Origin: Clytia hemisphaerica
Lineage: Eukaryota; Cnidaria; Hydrozoa; Leptothecata; Clytiidae
Length of the DNA stretch: 64,000 bases
Reading direction: 5' to 3'
Assembly (NCBI GenBank): GCA_902728285.1
Contig: CACVBU010000738.1
Coordinates: forward strand, 62,001-126,000
The translations under genes were made by a program, and so were the position numbers. The notes beneath the pieces were generated by a model. The model saw nothing but the letters and a program-made list of their open reading frames with translations, had not been told where the DNA came from and did no database searches. Below are positions 23,688 through 35,764 of this stretch, in pieces (within the stretch, counting starts at the first letter, position 1; every line of letters begins with the position of its first letter).

Positions 23688-25156
23688 TTTAATCGAACTT
23701 TTGTCGTTCTATTAAGTTCCCATTTTGTTGGAGTACCGTCACGTTCTCCCAAACGACTATTGGTCCAAACAATAACTGAATCACCTATATACAAACAGGC
23801 TAAGACCCTACAAAAAGTGACAAGTAAGATTAAAAATAAAAAGAAATGAAAATAGAAGTCTCTAGAAAAAAACCCTCGATGCCGCCATCTTGATTTCGCT
23901 TTCATTTTCAATAATGGGGTGTCCGGCGATTTCGAGTATAACCGTGGAAAACACCACCCGTTTTCGGGCATCCGGCTCTCGTAAAAGTTTTATCCGTCGT
24001 CGTCGGTGTTCCATACCATCTTTATTGAAAATTTTATGCTTATGTAGCTACGCAGTTCTGGAAGTTCTAAGCACTTCTCGAAGTCTCAAAGACAGACTAC
24101 ACAGATTTCTCGTTACATGCATGAATATTAAAGATATAGGAATTAGAGGATCTTGACGGATTTTACTCAGTAAGATTCTCCAGCTCGGGTTTTTCCGTGG
24201 TAAGTCTAAAACTTTTAGGGCAATATAACCACATAGAATCACTTAATTCTGGTCTGTAAAATACACACAGCGATTTACATGTATTCTTGATTCTTTGCAT
24301 GTGTCAAACTAAAGAATAAGGTTCAACTTTGTTTAATGTCGAGATACAATGAGATACTTCATTTCAGACAAAAAGGCCAATTTTGAGAGAAAAAGATCTT
24401 TTTTCGACGGTAGGGAAATTGTACTCTGGTTTGTAAAATACACATTTTTACTGCACAATTATTGAAAATTTACACAAACAATTTTAATGCCTTTTCTAGG
24501 AGCACATAAAGTTTTGATATGTTTAGAAGCATATTTCTTGAGATATGACTAAAAGAATTGCCTCATTCCATGAAAGCCCGCCTAGTACAACTGCGGCCAA
24601 ACCTGAGAAAACGAAAGTGATTTATATCTCGAGATAGGAAAGTTTTCAGACCCAACTTTGAATCTCAAAATTAATCAGTATCAAATTTCCGATCGATTGA
24701 TATACGATATGCCTATATTTGGGTTGGAGGAATTTTTAGTTTTTCCTACGGGGGTCACATGACCAAAAATCCGCCATTATGGATACCCAGGTGAGAAATC
24801 CAGGTGGCCCAGAAGCTTAAAATATTCTTATTACCATAAGGAACAAGATAAACCCCAAGGAAATTAGTCCACCATATGGATAAGATACTTCCCGGTTCGT
24901 ACCTGTCTATATACAGGACGGGTATTATTTCTGCCTCAAAAAATTTACAGTGGGAAATTCGAATTTAGCGCTGTCCTCACTTACTAAAAGCTCTCAAAAA
25001 ATTAAGATTAGATATATATTGCGAGTATAGGTGATTTCTGTACCTAACTCGAGATATTGAGTTTCAAAAAGCGCAAAAACTGGACAAAACAACTGTTTCT
25101 GGCTGAAAAACACTGTTTTAAAGGGTTAATATCTTGTGAGTTAAATACAGAATATC

Positions 25157-25610
25157 TCCTCCTGGGGGGAGCACTCATATGATCTGGCCTATACCTACAT
25201 CATTTGCCGCGCTTAAGGGTGGGGATTTCAGCATCCCAAAGTGCTCTGTAAGGGTGTGTTTCTGTGAGATTGCACTGCAAGGGTCGAATTTTAAAACAAA
25301 TTCAAAATAATTGTTAAAAGATAAAGGCTTTTACTTCTCGATTGTTTGAAAGATTTGAAAAAATTTATTGTTTGATAATTACAGCTGACAAGAATAATTT
25401 TCTCAGTTTCTCTTTGAAACAGAAGCTTCTTCTTCCATGCAGATTTACAGCTGAGAAATTTAGTGCACTATAAGGGTTGGGTAATCAAGAGAAAATGCAC
25501 TGAAAGGGTACTTTTTCAGCCATATTGAACTGCATTGTAAAGGTACGATTTTGAAAAGCCGATTTTGCGCGGCACATACCGTCGTTTCGAAATTGAGTGC
25601 CCCCCCCCGG
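25157..25610. mobile_element. CCGGGG-type MITE, copy 2
   Basis: It runs from TCCTCCTGGGGGGAGCACTC to GAGTGCCCCCCCCCGG and is flanked by AGAATATC at 25149-25156 and 25611-25618. The interior has degenerate 'ctgcaagggtcgaattt' and 'gcactgaaagggtac' units and 'catttgccgcgc'/'gcgcggcacatac' inverted blocks. The left end has four extra bases compared with other copies. Confidence 0.7.
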
Positions 25611-25783
25611 AGAATATCATCCTCTCCTCTACTAATAGTTTAGTGATTACTGTTATACATTTGGGAATTATGTAGACGATTTATTACAATAACACTTGAA
25701 GGCCTTGAAGGTTTCTGGGAGAATTCGTTAATAGTAAACATGCATACTGATACAGTCTGCTAAATATTAACATGCTAATATCC

Positions 25784-26235
25784 CAGCGGGGGAGGGCACT
25801 CGATTTCTAAACGACAGCATGTGCCGCCAAAAACTTGGCTAGCAAATTCAGACCCTTACAATGCAGCTCTTGAGCAGTGAAAAGGTACCCGTACACTCGC
25901 ACAGTGCATTTTACCGAACGTTTCTGACCCTTACAGTGCAGTTTGATTCCATGTCTTATTTTGCTGAAGCAACCTGAAAATCTGAGATGTCTTCCCCGCG
26001 TTTACTGGCCCTCTGACGATAGTACTGTCTACACAAAGTTCAAAGGAAATCAAAATTGGTGCGAGTCAAAACGTCAAAACTATAAAGATATATCAAATTT
26101 TTACTGTCATCCAGCTAAAAGAAGACCCTTGCATTCTATCAAAAGTAAACCCTTACCGTGCATTTCAAGGGTCTCGAAAAACCTACCCTTAACTTAAGGG
26201 TTGCCCATGCCGTTTGTCAGATCGTATGAGTGGGG
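25784..26235. repeat. Relative of the CCGGGG MITE, decayed copy
   Basis: It starts CCAGCGGGGGAGGGCACTCG and carries 'ttacaatgcagctcttgagc' and 'gaaaaggtacccgt' phrases also found at 37176-37543. It ends near gtcagatcgtatgagtgggg. I could not find a clear target duplication, and the right edge is approximate. Confidence 0.5.
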
Positions 26236-26409
26236 TAATTTGCTCTTCATCTTTGACTCTTTCTACAAAATGTTTTTTGAATCATGCTGACGTCAGTAGA
26301 AATTAGCAAAATACGAAATTTTTCTATTAAGTGCTGACGTCAGTAAAATATGTTTTTTTTTCAAAATGATCCTTTTTATAATGTACAAACCAACTTTTAA
26401 TCCCATCAT

Positions 26410-26933
26410 TGGCTGCGTTTAGACCAACTGGCATTTGTAATTTGGCATTTGCTCATGAGGGATTCGATTTTAATAGCTTTTCCATCGTATTTTCTGTCAT
26501 GTCATTTAAGGAATCGTCTTTTTAGAGTCATTACTGAAAAGGTGATTCCCTCAAGTTCAACTTTGACAGATCAAACAATGAAAAGCATGGAATTTCTCAA
26601 AAACTGCAGTCATTAAGACTGAAACTTTTTGCCGTAGGGCTAGGCTATGGCAAATCTTGCAAATTTTACAATCTATAGAAAGAACTGAATAAAAAACGTG
26701 CAAAAACTTTAAAAAATCAAAAATGTTATTTTTTCTCTTTGTTTTGGTTCCTTTGTTTGATTTGAAATGCCAGAAAAGGGGATTCCTTTGCTCAAAATGG
26801 CATTTCAAATGCCAACGAAATGCCAACACGCTGGCATCATTAGGCATTTGACAAACCGAACAATTGCGTGGAACAATAGAATTCAAAGAATACTGCAAGC
26901 AATTACAAATGCCAGGCTGGTCTAAACGCAGCC
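26410..26933. mobile_element. MITE with GGCTGCGTTTAGACCA terminal inverted repeats
   Basis: It starts GGCTGCGTTTAGACCAACTGG and ends CTGGTCTAAACGCAGCC. The adjoining 'gcatttgtaatttggcattt' is mirrored by 'aaatgccaggc'. ATT on both sides may be a 3-bp target duplication, as in PIF/Harbinger elements, though three bases is weak evidence. No coding frame is present. Confidence 0.65.
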
Positions 26934-27394
26934 ATTATTTGCATTAATTGCTTTTGCAAGTCAATTACACTTTTTGGCAATACAAAAGTAATAACTTGCA
27001 CGCATTACGAATCAAGATGAGAAAGATTGTAGGATTGAATTTCGGTCAAATGTTGAAAGTAATAATCATGACGTTTGCGTAGCGGTGTGCTATTGGAATT
27101 ATTCAAAAAAACACCGACGTCAACAGTTTTTGGTTTTTGCCCAAATTTTCCTTCTTTTTTTGGCTAAAAAAATTAATTAAGGCACATCCATTCCAGTGAT
27201 CTACACTCCTGTATGCTTCTTTTGATGTATGAAGTGATGTGATTTGACAAGTGGAAGGGTGTGATCTATTCAGAACATCTCGTACAGAGGTAATATCCGT
27301 AATATCAGGTTGAGAGATCGAGACGAAGGGCACATGGCTGTTTTTTTATAAAAAGAGACATGACTTTTGGCTTGACTTTTGGTGTGTGATAACC

Positions 27395-27749
27395 CCGGGG
27401 GGTGGGGTACTAAGGTTGGTGAATGAGGGGTATGTGCGGACGGGACCTCCGAAAACCGACCCTTAGAGAGACCAAATTTTAGTGAAAAAGTGACCCTTAG
27501 AGAGACTTTTTCGAAAAATTTTCTCTGATTTTTAAAAATTTCCTACCCTTAGTGAGACTTTTTTGTAATTTTTTCTCTCAAAATCAAATTTTTTTTCTAA
27601 AATTCGTGATTTTTCCCACCCTTAGAGAGACTACTTTGAAATTTCCTGATTTTTGTAACCCTTAGAGAGACTTTGAAAGGTGAAAAACCCGACCCTTACC
27701 GTCTGCACATACCCAGCACCTATTTTTGCCTAAGTACCCCCCCCCGGGG
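27395..27749. mobile_element. CCGGGG-ended MITE, copy 3
   Basis: It runs from CCGGGGGGTGGGGTACTAAGG to TAAGTACCCCCCCCCGGGG and is flanked by TGATAACC at 27387-27394 and 27750-27757. The internal tandem units read 'cccttagagagactttt'. It is closest to the copy at 14815-15165. Confidence 0.8.
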
Positions 27750-28553
27750 TGATAACCATCTTTGCAATTAAAATATAAAGAAAAGAAAGGATTCTACAGA
27801 TGTTTAAGTGAGTACTTGTGAAAAAACCTTTCTGAAATCAGCAAAGTGATTTCAATTTTGACCTCATACGTCACATCTTCCTTCGTTTCGAGTGTAAAAC
27901 TCCTACTCTAAGAGAAAGGCCTAGCCTGGAGATATCTATTGTGTAGACTAAATAAAAAGTTGAAAATTTTTTATCACTGTTATACAATATCAATAGCAAA
28001 TTGCAAAAAAAGTACACACATAAAAACTTTTCTAAAACGATAGAAAAGAGGCTGAGGAAATATCCTCTTGGAAAGCTATTATTCCTCTCCGAAGCCTAGT
28101 GCCAGTGCAGTGAATTTGATAAATAAAGAAAAGATTATGTTCCTAATGAAATTTAGTGTAGTGCGAATAAGTGTACAGCCATCCAATCATCCAATATGAG
28201 GAAAATAATGGGAATGGCTTAAAATAATTCGAGGAAAACAATTTATTTACAATTTACGGATCCTAAATATTTTACTGTATATAATATTTACAATGTACAC
28301 TCAGTGTATGAGCGATTTTGGAGGCTGGCCAACGAGTTATGCCAACTAATGACATTTTTAAATCTTATATTTTGATATTTTGATATTCTGTATTTCCAAG
28401 GTAGGTCCTCGAATTATTTATGACCCGCCTATCTATGATCAAAAAGAGAAAAACTACTTCGAAAACGGTGCTTCAAACGATGAATCTTCTCTTGTGAAAA
28501 TCAGGTATACGGGATTAGTAAATCCTTAGAAATAAGCAAAAAAAAAAACTTTT

Positions 28554-30606
28554 TTAAAATAATTTTATTTGCCCAACGATAAAAACAGCGACCATGAGTA
28601 ACATGTTAGGAACGAATGACATTGCACTGTTAGCATTTTCCTCCATGACATCATCACCGACCTCCATTGTAGGATCGTACACGACATCCCGCCCAGAAAA
28701 ACGAAGTGTGATTTCAGCTTCCGAATCCTTGAGTTCATCATTTGCTTTAGGGTAGTCTTCAGGCATGTCTTTGTCATTGCCTCCATCTTTGTACTATCAA
28801 TATAAAGAAAAAAGTTCTTTATTAGAAACTGAAAATATTGCTCGAGATATATCTCATTTCTGAAGATCAAAAGAAGAAACTCTGAAGACTTTCAGCAAAT
28901 TTAAATAATTAATAAGCAATGCCAACCTAGGAATATATGCTTGTTTTTTAAATAATAACTTACATTAGCGGCAAAGGTTCCACGCGCTTCAGGGCAAACA
29001 CTAAAAGCTTGAGCTGCTCTGCGAGCGAGTGCACCTGGTCTACGTTTAGTGATCCTGTTTTTCAATTTATCGGGGACTCTTCCTTTAAATGCATCAATTC
29101 CACATTTCATTCCAAATGTCACATCAAGAATCTCAGCTTCATTCGGCCAGTTTGAGCTATTAAGGGTAAATAATTTGTCAGAATAAATGCATTCAGCCTG
29201 AGTTTAACATAATGTTAGATTCACAAACCGTTGTATCATGTATGCTTTTCCATCGGAAAATGAGAAAGGCGTCAAGTAAATCAAAAGTGACCCAAATTAG
29301 GAAATCTAAGGTAGAATATAATTGCATAAACAGCAAAGTAAACAACTCTGCCAGTTCCAATCTTCTAATGAAAAGACGTCTAATTTAAAGTTTAGATTTA
29401 TGAAGCAAGACAATAGTGTTTTGAGAAATTTGAGGATCTCTAGGAGCGTATAAAACAACAAAAGATTAAAGGGGCTTACATTCGGATATTCATTTTGACA
29501 CCACCTTCTTTAATTTCGTATTGGTTATCGTCCTCACCATCGATTGTACCACTAGCTTTGAACAAGTAGAACTCCAATGCAGCGTTTGCACTGTTTGGGA
29601 AATTACATTCAAGGGACAAAACAGTAGCATTGATGCCGTACTTAGATTCTTCTTCTGCATCTTTTTTTACAGTACAATCCAAATCTTTAAGGATAACGTT
29701 GCTTCTCTAAATAAAAAGGAATTGAACGAGTAAACTAAAAGACTAACCCCTGCATTAAAAACCCAGTTAAACTCACTGCCTCTTTGATTGCAAAATACAC
29801 CACTTTAGAAATCGTAAATTGACCAGGTGGAATGGAAGGTTTGACCCCGGGGAGGGGGGGGGGTACTAGGGCAAGATGGGTTACGGGGATGCTCCGCTGG
29901 TCAGGGTACATTTTTTAACCTCCACGAGTCCCAGGTAGGGTCGCAAAAACACCAAAATAGAAAAGTCAGTCCCTCGTAGGGTGCCTATTTTTGGAAAATT
30001 TGGGGAAAAAGTAGAAAATTTTGGAATTTCAGTCCCATTCAGGGTCACTTTTTTCGCAAATTTCGAGTCCCACGTAGGGTCCATTTTTCGAACCTCAGCG
30101 GAGCACCCCCGTCGGTCGACAAGGTTAGTACCCCCCCCCCCGGGGGTTTGACTCTTCAGGGGCTCTTGGGCTTTCTGAGTGTTGCTTCAAACCTTTGAAT
30201 TATTCACAAGTTGACGCAATAAATAACAACGATTAATTTACAGTAAAAAAGCTTTCGTATAAAAAGTGTTGGCCTTTTCAAGTACCTCGCTTGAATCATA
30301 ATCGTAGTCGGCACCGAACGTGTTAAGAGAAAAATCAAATTCACTTACCACTGTCTCGTTTGCGTATTTCTCAACGATCGACTTCACTTGAACTTGAAGA
30401 CTTTTGGCTTTGCGAACAAGAGTCATTTTGCCACCCCTTTTGTTGATCTTCATGAATGTTTGGTTAAAAATGACAGCTTTTTCATTCGAACCTAATGCTT
30501 TACCTTTGAATTTCTCGAAAATTTCTTTCCTTTTTCGCAATTTTTCGTTTGCATTTACTTGATGAATGCAAAGGACCGTAAAAACGGCTAAAAGTAAGAT
30601 CTTCAT
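28554..30606 (-). CDS. Secreted, probably GPI-anchored four-cysteine protein (paralog A)
   Basis: There are four exons: 30349-30606, 29480-29706, 28964-29156 and 28554-28793. All junctions keep phase, giving 305 residues. Residues 1-19 are a signal peptide. A basic helical region follows to about 86 with two N-glycosylation sites. Cys97, Cys120, Cys180 and Cys216 are the only cysteines in the mature part. Other marks are ALEFYLFKASGTIDG, an SNWPNEAE segment over the exon 2/3 junction, a dibasic RITKRR stretch, MPEDYPK, and VVYDPTMEVGDD. The last 20 residues are hydrophobic after a small-residue NSAMS stretch, which fits a GPI-anchor signal better than a membrane protein with a tail. The paralog at 36843-40682 shares exon phases and cysteine spacing. 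From memory, the order LFK.aG, NWP, MP..YPK and YDP resembles cnidarian acidic skeletal-matrix proteins (SAARP/CARP type). This is unverified, and the function is unknown. Confidence 0.8.
29846..30144. mobile_element. CCGGGG-ended MITE, copy 4, in intron 1 of paralog A
   Basis: It runs from CCCCGGGGAGGGGGGGGGGT to GTACCCCCCCCCCCCGGG and is flanked by GGTTTGAC at 29838-29845 and 30145-30152. The ends carry 'gatgctccgctg' and 'cagcggagcacc' inverted matches. Internal units read 'tcccacgtagggtcc'. Confidence 0.8.
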
Positions 30607-31395
30607 TTTGATGAATTTCTTCGTCTGTTCTTCGTTATTCCAACCACTTGCTTCTGTGACGAAAAAGAAAGAACAAAATTGATGATTTTTTTGGTTCTTT
30701 CACAATCATAGCAAAAAGGGGATAAAATATATATTACTTTTGATAGGACTATTAAAATTTAATGAATAGAAATGTTCCACATCAATGCGAGAGTTCATTC
30801 ACGTTTGAGATTAGCCGAAGAGGTTCTTCTCTATGAATAATTCAAACTTAATTCGATAGGAAACATTCATTAATGATAGAATAAAGAATAGAACCACCTG
30901 CCAGATGAGATATGAATGAGGAAATCGCAATACTATTCTTCATAAATAAATCAATCAATAAAGGAGTAATCAGTGAAAAGGGGTGTTTTTGCCTGTAAAC
31001 GTATAATATCATACGATACATTTTTAATCACATCAATTCAAAGTTTTCCGTGCAAAGTACTATTTCTCTTGACTGGTTGAGTGAGGTCGACCTTTAGTTG
31101 TCTCGCATATCCAAAATTAGGATAAGGTAAAATAATTAGTGAGCAGCCAATAAATTTTCGATGTATATTGGTCACCTTGGTTAGCTTGGTTAGATTTTAA
31201 AACTAGTGAAAAAAATAAATAAATATACAAATATCAGGTCACCAAGGTTCCCTTGCAAAAACATGTAAAAAATTTTTTCATGCTCCTAGAAAACATCAAA
31301 ATATTTTGCAGTAACCAATAATAGTGAGATTACCCAATTTTGAAATAGTCAAAGTTGTCACGAACGGCCAGAAACGAAGCAAAAAAATATAGACA

Positions 31396-31680
31396 TGACC
31401 ATAGATATCTTATATAAAACGCTAGATAGAGCTATTCTGTATTTTCCAAGCAACGGCGGGTGAAGCAAAATAATGAACCATCTTTGCTGAAAGTAGGTCA
31501 CAGTTCGGTACCGGCAATTTGTTCAACCAATCGAAAAATACCTGAATGGCGCGACGTGACGAGGCGAAAAATCGATCAAATTGCCGACACCGAAATATGG
31601 TCTACTTATCAAAGATGGTGGATTATTTTGATTCAAATAGGGACGGAGTAGCTCTATCTAGTTTGATATAAGAAATCTGT
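31396..31680. repeat. MITE with CTAGATAGAGCTA inverted ends
   Basis: The left block is atatcttatataaaacgctagatagagctatt and the right block is agctctatctagtttgatataagaaat in reverse orientation. The spacer is about 215 bases, with no coding frame and no clear target duplication. Confidence 0.55.
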
Positions 31681-31800
31681 GACGTGTCGTGTCATCTTTT
31701 AACTAACAGCTTTTTTTAAAAGGGAATCAAAATATCAAAATCAATCCATTCAAGATACAAATAGAACGGACTTTTTGACGTCACAATTAGCACTACGACT

Positions 31801-32042
31801 GTAAAGGCCGGTCTCCACTTTCGCGCGCACGACATGAGCGAAAACCTTTTGACGTTTTTGTATGATCATTGCTCGGTTAAAAAATGAAGCAGTTCCATTG
31901 GTCAAAATTGACGTAACGGATGAAAAAAGTACTTTTTTTTGTTCGTGCGAAACTTTTTTTATGACGTAATCTTTTCTTCAGGCCAAAAAGGTTAAGAAAA
32001 AAACTGTCGCCCATTTTGCGTGAAAGTGGAGACTGGCCTTTA
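31801..32042. repeat. MITE with GTAAAGGCCGGTCTCCAC inverted ends
   Basis: It begins GTAAAGGCCGGTCTCCACTT and ends AGTGGAGACTGGCCTTTAC, a 25-bp inverted repeat with few mismatches. The middle contains 'cattggtcaaaattgacg' and TGACGTAA. Flanking duplication is not clear. Confidence 0.65.
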
Positions 32043-32529
32043 CGTCACTGTCGACAGGACTTGTTGCCGTTGAACAAAAATTTCTTCGTTAAAGACTCTC
32101 CTAGAACTTTTAAAACACATTAATAGAAACTAGCCGGTACCCGGCGTCGCACGTCGGTTTAGCCTTTTGCTGAACGCATTTAAAGTCCTTTGAGATGTTG
32201 GGAAGGTGGCTTAAACACGATGAAATCAAAATTAAAGGGAAGAATTCTCTTCAAAGTTCGACACTATCCCTCCCGGGTGATGTATCTTTTAACCATATTT
32301 TGAAAAAGATTTTTGTGGCAAAAATGATCAGAAAACAGAAAGGGCGTCATTCCCAAATTACACCATACCGGCGACCAGCGACGTCCGAGACGGCTCTACA
32401 ATTAGATTTTCTTTCTCGCTCCGCTCGCATTATATTTGCCGTAGTTCTTGTTGTTTAGGAAAACTTTGATGTCAAGATAAGCGGAGTGAAATAATAGACA
32501 TGACACGCGATTCGTCGAAAAAAGGCAGC

Positions 32530-32832
32530 CCGGGGGGGGTACTTAAGCAAGATAAGGGTATGGGTATGGGTATGGGTATGTGCCGGCCTTAAGGGTGCCT
32601 TTTTTGAAACATGGCAGTTTGAAAAATTGGAAAAACAAACTTCAGTCCCACTAAGAATTGGAAATATAGGAAAATTTCAACTTTTTGCCCCCAGAAAGAT
32701 AGAAATTTGGTCAAATTAGTTCCAAAAAGTGAATTAAAATTCACACAATTTCCCTTGTTTCTTCTCCTCTTTATTCTGCTAAGGGTCCGAGGGACAGGGC
32801 CGAAAGTCAGCTCGCAACCATAGTCCCCCCGG
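32530..32832. mobile_element. CCGGGG-ended MITE, copy 5, nested in R1
   Basis: It runs from CCGGGGGGGGTACTTAAGC to ATAGTCCCCCCGG and is flanked by AAGGCAGC at 32522-32529 and 32833-32840. It includes GGGTAT repeated four times. It is inserted at exactly the same point as the copy at 17084-17285. Confidence 0.8.
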
Positions 32833-33196
32833 AAGGCAGCTAGGACACTCAGACAAAAAAGTGTGATAGATAGTGCAATTTTATGTTGCTTTTTATAAAA
32901 AATAACTTCGTCATAACTTTTTAATTTTTCAAATCCAACAATGACTTAGATTTACAGCAAAATAATTATCGACATACATGTTTAAAGGTCCCTTTTTACG
33001 AAGAAAGAATTCTAGTTTTTACCGCCTTTTGAATGTATTTTAATGCTGCTGTTGTTCTAACAAACTTGTTATGTGATTCTTGTGTTTTGTTTTATATTTG
33101 TTCTTTTCTTTAACAGATTCTGTTTAAAAGATTTCTTTTGTTTTGAAAAGAATTCGAATGTCTCAAATCAAATAAGGTCGTTATAATTACATTCGA

Positions 33197-34280
33197 GAGT
33201 GTGGGTTCGTGCTCCCGTGGGTCCAAAAAAAAAACCCGTGGGTCCAAAAAAAAAACCCGTGGGTCCAAAAAAAAAAACCCGTGGGTCCAAAAAAAAAAAA
33301 ACCCGTGGGTCCAAACAAAAAACCCGTGGGTCCGAAAAAAAAAACCGTGGGTCCAAAACAAAAAACCCGTGGGTATTTCGTGGGTCCAGAAAAACATTAC
33401 GTGGGTCCAAAAAAAATTTACGTGGGTATCTCGTGGGTGCAAAAAAAAGTCCGTTGGTATCTCAGTGGTGCGGCTTCGAATTACTTCTGTTTCAATTCTA
33501 TATTCACTAGTAGAGGACATAATCTAGTATGACTGAACCAAATATTTTGAACTTTTGTTCACTCGTTGGTCAAATATGGCCAAAAAACGGTCAAAATCTC
33601 AAAAAAGTACATTTTGGCAAATTTTGCCATTTTTTGACTTAAAAGGCCAAAATCTCTCCGAAAACTTTTTATGTTTATTTCTGAAAGTGCATTTCATTTC
33701 CATCAATCGATTTCAAATCGAAAATGAGGCTAGCAGGAGGGCTTTCTGGTCTAATAAAGTAATACTAGGTCACAGTGTGGATGTAAACAACACTGAAGCG
33801 ACCGCCTTCCATGCATCACACATCACGTTCGCGAGAGAGCGCGTGCACATTATTAACGCCTACATGTCATCTCCAGTACATTTTAGATTATTAAAATTGA
33901 AAACAGATTACAATATAGTCACTTTTCATGTCTCGATTATTCAATTCCGCAGACAATATCTAAAACTGACCCGCAGTTTAAAACACACAAGCAAACAATA
34001 GAATGTCTTTTTTTTTCGGGTTTTTTTTTGGACCCACGGGATTTCTTTTCTGGACCCACGGGATTTTTTTTGGACCCACGGGTTTTTTTTAGGGACCCAC
34101 GGGTTTTTTTTTTGGACCCACGGGTTTTTTTTTCGGACCCACGGGTTTTTTTTTTTTGGACCCACGGTTTTTTTTTTTGGACCCACGGTTTTTTTTTTTT
34201 TGGACCCACGGGTTTTTTTTTTTTGACCCACGGGGGCACGAACCCACGAGGGCACGGGACCCACGTAAATAATCACACTC
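33197..34280. mobile_element. Mutator-like non-autonomous element with tandem-repeat TIRs
   Basis: The ends are GAGTGTGGG and complementary CACACTC, flanked by nine-base direct repeats TACATTCGA at 33188-33196 and 34281-34289. Each arm is a tandem array of about ten units made of CCGTGGGTCC plus a run of 8-13 A: left 33212-33450, right 34020-34260 inverted. The core (33450-34010) is unrelated DNA with no transposase. A 9-bp duplication with long tandem-repeat TIRs is typical of MULEs. Confidence 0.75.
33764..33952 (+). repeat. Direct duplication, copy inside the MULE-like core
   Basis: About 190 bases from 'actaggtcacagtgtggatg' to 'tcgattattcaattccg' recur at about 34466-34650 with scattered differences and small indels. 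The two copies are in the same orientation. Confidence 0.75.
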
Positions 34281-34465
34281 TACATTCGAAAACATAAAAC
34301 AAAAGAAAAGAAAGAAAAAAAAGAAAAAATCTAATCTATCGATCAAAACAAAGTCTTTATAAAACGGCGCGAATCTGATCTAACACATTTGTGGAGCCAG
34401 AACTAAAAGTTATCTTTTGGAAGAACAAAAACATCGCGTGCGAAAACAAAAGTACTAGTGTATAT

Positions 34466-34650
34466 ATACTAGGTCACAGTGTGGATCTAAACCACACTGA
34501 AACGACCGCCTTCCATCACGCATCACGCTCGTGAAAGAGCGCGCGCACATTATTAACGCCCTACATGTCATCTCCAGTACATTTTAGATTTTTCATTGAA
34601 AACAGATTACAATATAGTCATTTTTCATGTCTCGATTATTCAATTCCGAA
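34466..34650 (+). repeat. Direct duplication, copy outside the MULE-like element
   Basis: This is the partner of 33764-33952. It lies 185 bases to the right of the element's target duplication, inside R1. Confidence 0.75.
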
Positions 34651-35764
34651 TAAAAGACATTCAGGGAAAAAAAAGAGAAACACCTGGGTAATCTAGTTAA
34701 AAAAACGGAAAGTAAATGGTAGACAAAGTAATGAGCCAAGGCAAAACGAGATTAGCGTACCACTATGAAAGAAACCGCCTCCGGCGGTCGATAAGAATTG
34801 CGAAGCAATCCAGGCAAGTCACTCGATTCGCAAGTTGCAAGCAAAATATTTATAGGGTCACGCGATTTTAAAATAGATTCGTAACCCCGCGAAACCCCGA
34901 CAACTGCTAGGGTCCAGGAAGACTCAAGAGATTTACTCAAACACTTCAGGCGTACAAACCTACGATGTTTACTTCTACGGATTTGAGGAAAATTATACAA
35001 ATCTTTTTATGAATCGTTGGAAAATGAGCACTTTCAAATGAATGTGACTTATAGGTTAAAAATATTCCCCTAATCCGTTATGCTCTTCTCTACTCTCTAA
35101 GAATATTCAATAAAAAGTTCAATAATCGTTTTTGCTCGGGAAAGTTTGTCTGCCTTAAAAGCATTAAGTAATTTTAGTTATTATTTTTTGTTTTGAACTT
35201 GTTTTACTTCCGGTTTCGAATTCCTTGCGTTCGAAATCGAACTTTCGAATCTTTAATTTCGAACTTTCGAATTATAAAAAGCACATTCGAACAAAAGTCT
35301 CTGGTGGAAAAATTACCCTCTAGCTTCTTCAAAAAGTTTCCCTTGCAGAGCGAGACCCTAGAGGCAACAAAATTAAACAAACTTGAGAAAGACTACATTA
35401 TTACTAAAACTTCACATCAATGTGCTATTGTTTTAAATGACTTCATGATTGAAATAGGGTCTTTTTTTACTGTATTGAGCAGATATCTTTATACTTTTTC
35501 CAGGAAGATATTTTGAAACTACTACAAAAGTATTACAAAATTTAGTACAAATGACTTTTTTATCTGTCCTTTATTTTTTTCAACATCCTCTTCTTTGAAA
35601 TTATTGTTATGACTCACTGGCAATAAATTCTTGGTGAGATGTAAAGGTTTTATTAGTTCGTTTTTTAAATTCTGTATTAATAATGGAGTCGTCGATTTCT
35701 TAAACATTTTGAGATTTCTTCGCTTTGCGAAAACAGAACGCTCGTTCCGCAAGCCCTTTTATGT

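Larger units (their letters stand above)
23688..28553. other. Intergenic stretch with CCGGGG-type and other MITEs
   Basis: No convincing exon was found. A CpG-containing patch at 23880-24010 includes GCCGCCATCTTGAT (AAGATGGCGGC on the minus strand). The rest is AT-rich DNA plus the elements listed at 25157, 25784, 26410 and 27395. Confidence 0.45.

Noticed and set aside
23555-23971. Minus-strand frame of 138 residues with CpG-rich end
   Set aside because: It spans the solo-end repeat at 23600-23687 and has no recognisable domain. The CpG patch is reported only as a possible promoter remnant.
33212-34260. CRISPR-like regularly spaced repeats, and long frames rich in DPR/WTH or KKK/RGS
   Set aside because: The 'spacers' are only A-runs of 8-13 bases and the array is inverted in the second half. 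It is a transposon arm in a eukaryotic genome, and the frames are translations of the array in several phases.
35193-35516. 107-residue plus-strand frame within R1 as a possible retroelement protein
   Set aside because: It shows no reverse transcriptase, endonuclease or zinc-finger motif, and the surrounding R1 sequence is non-coding and repetitive.
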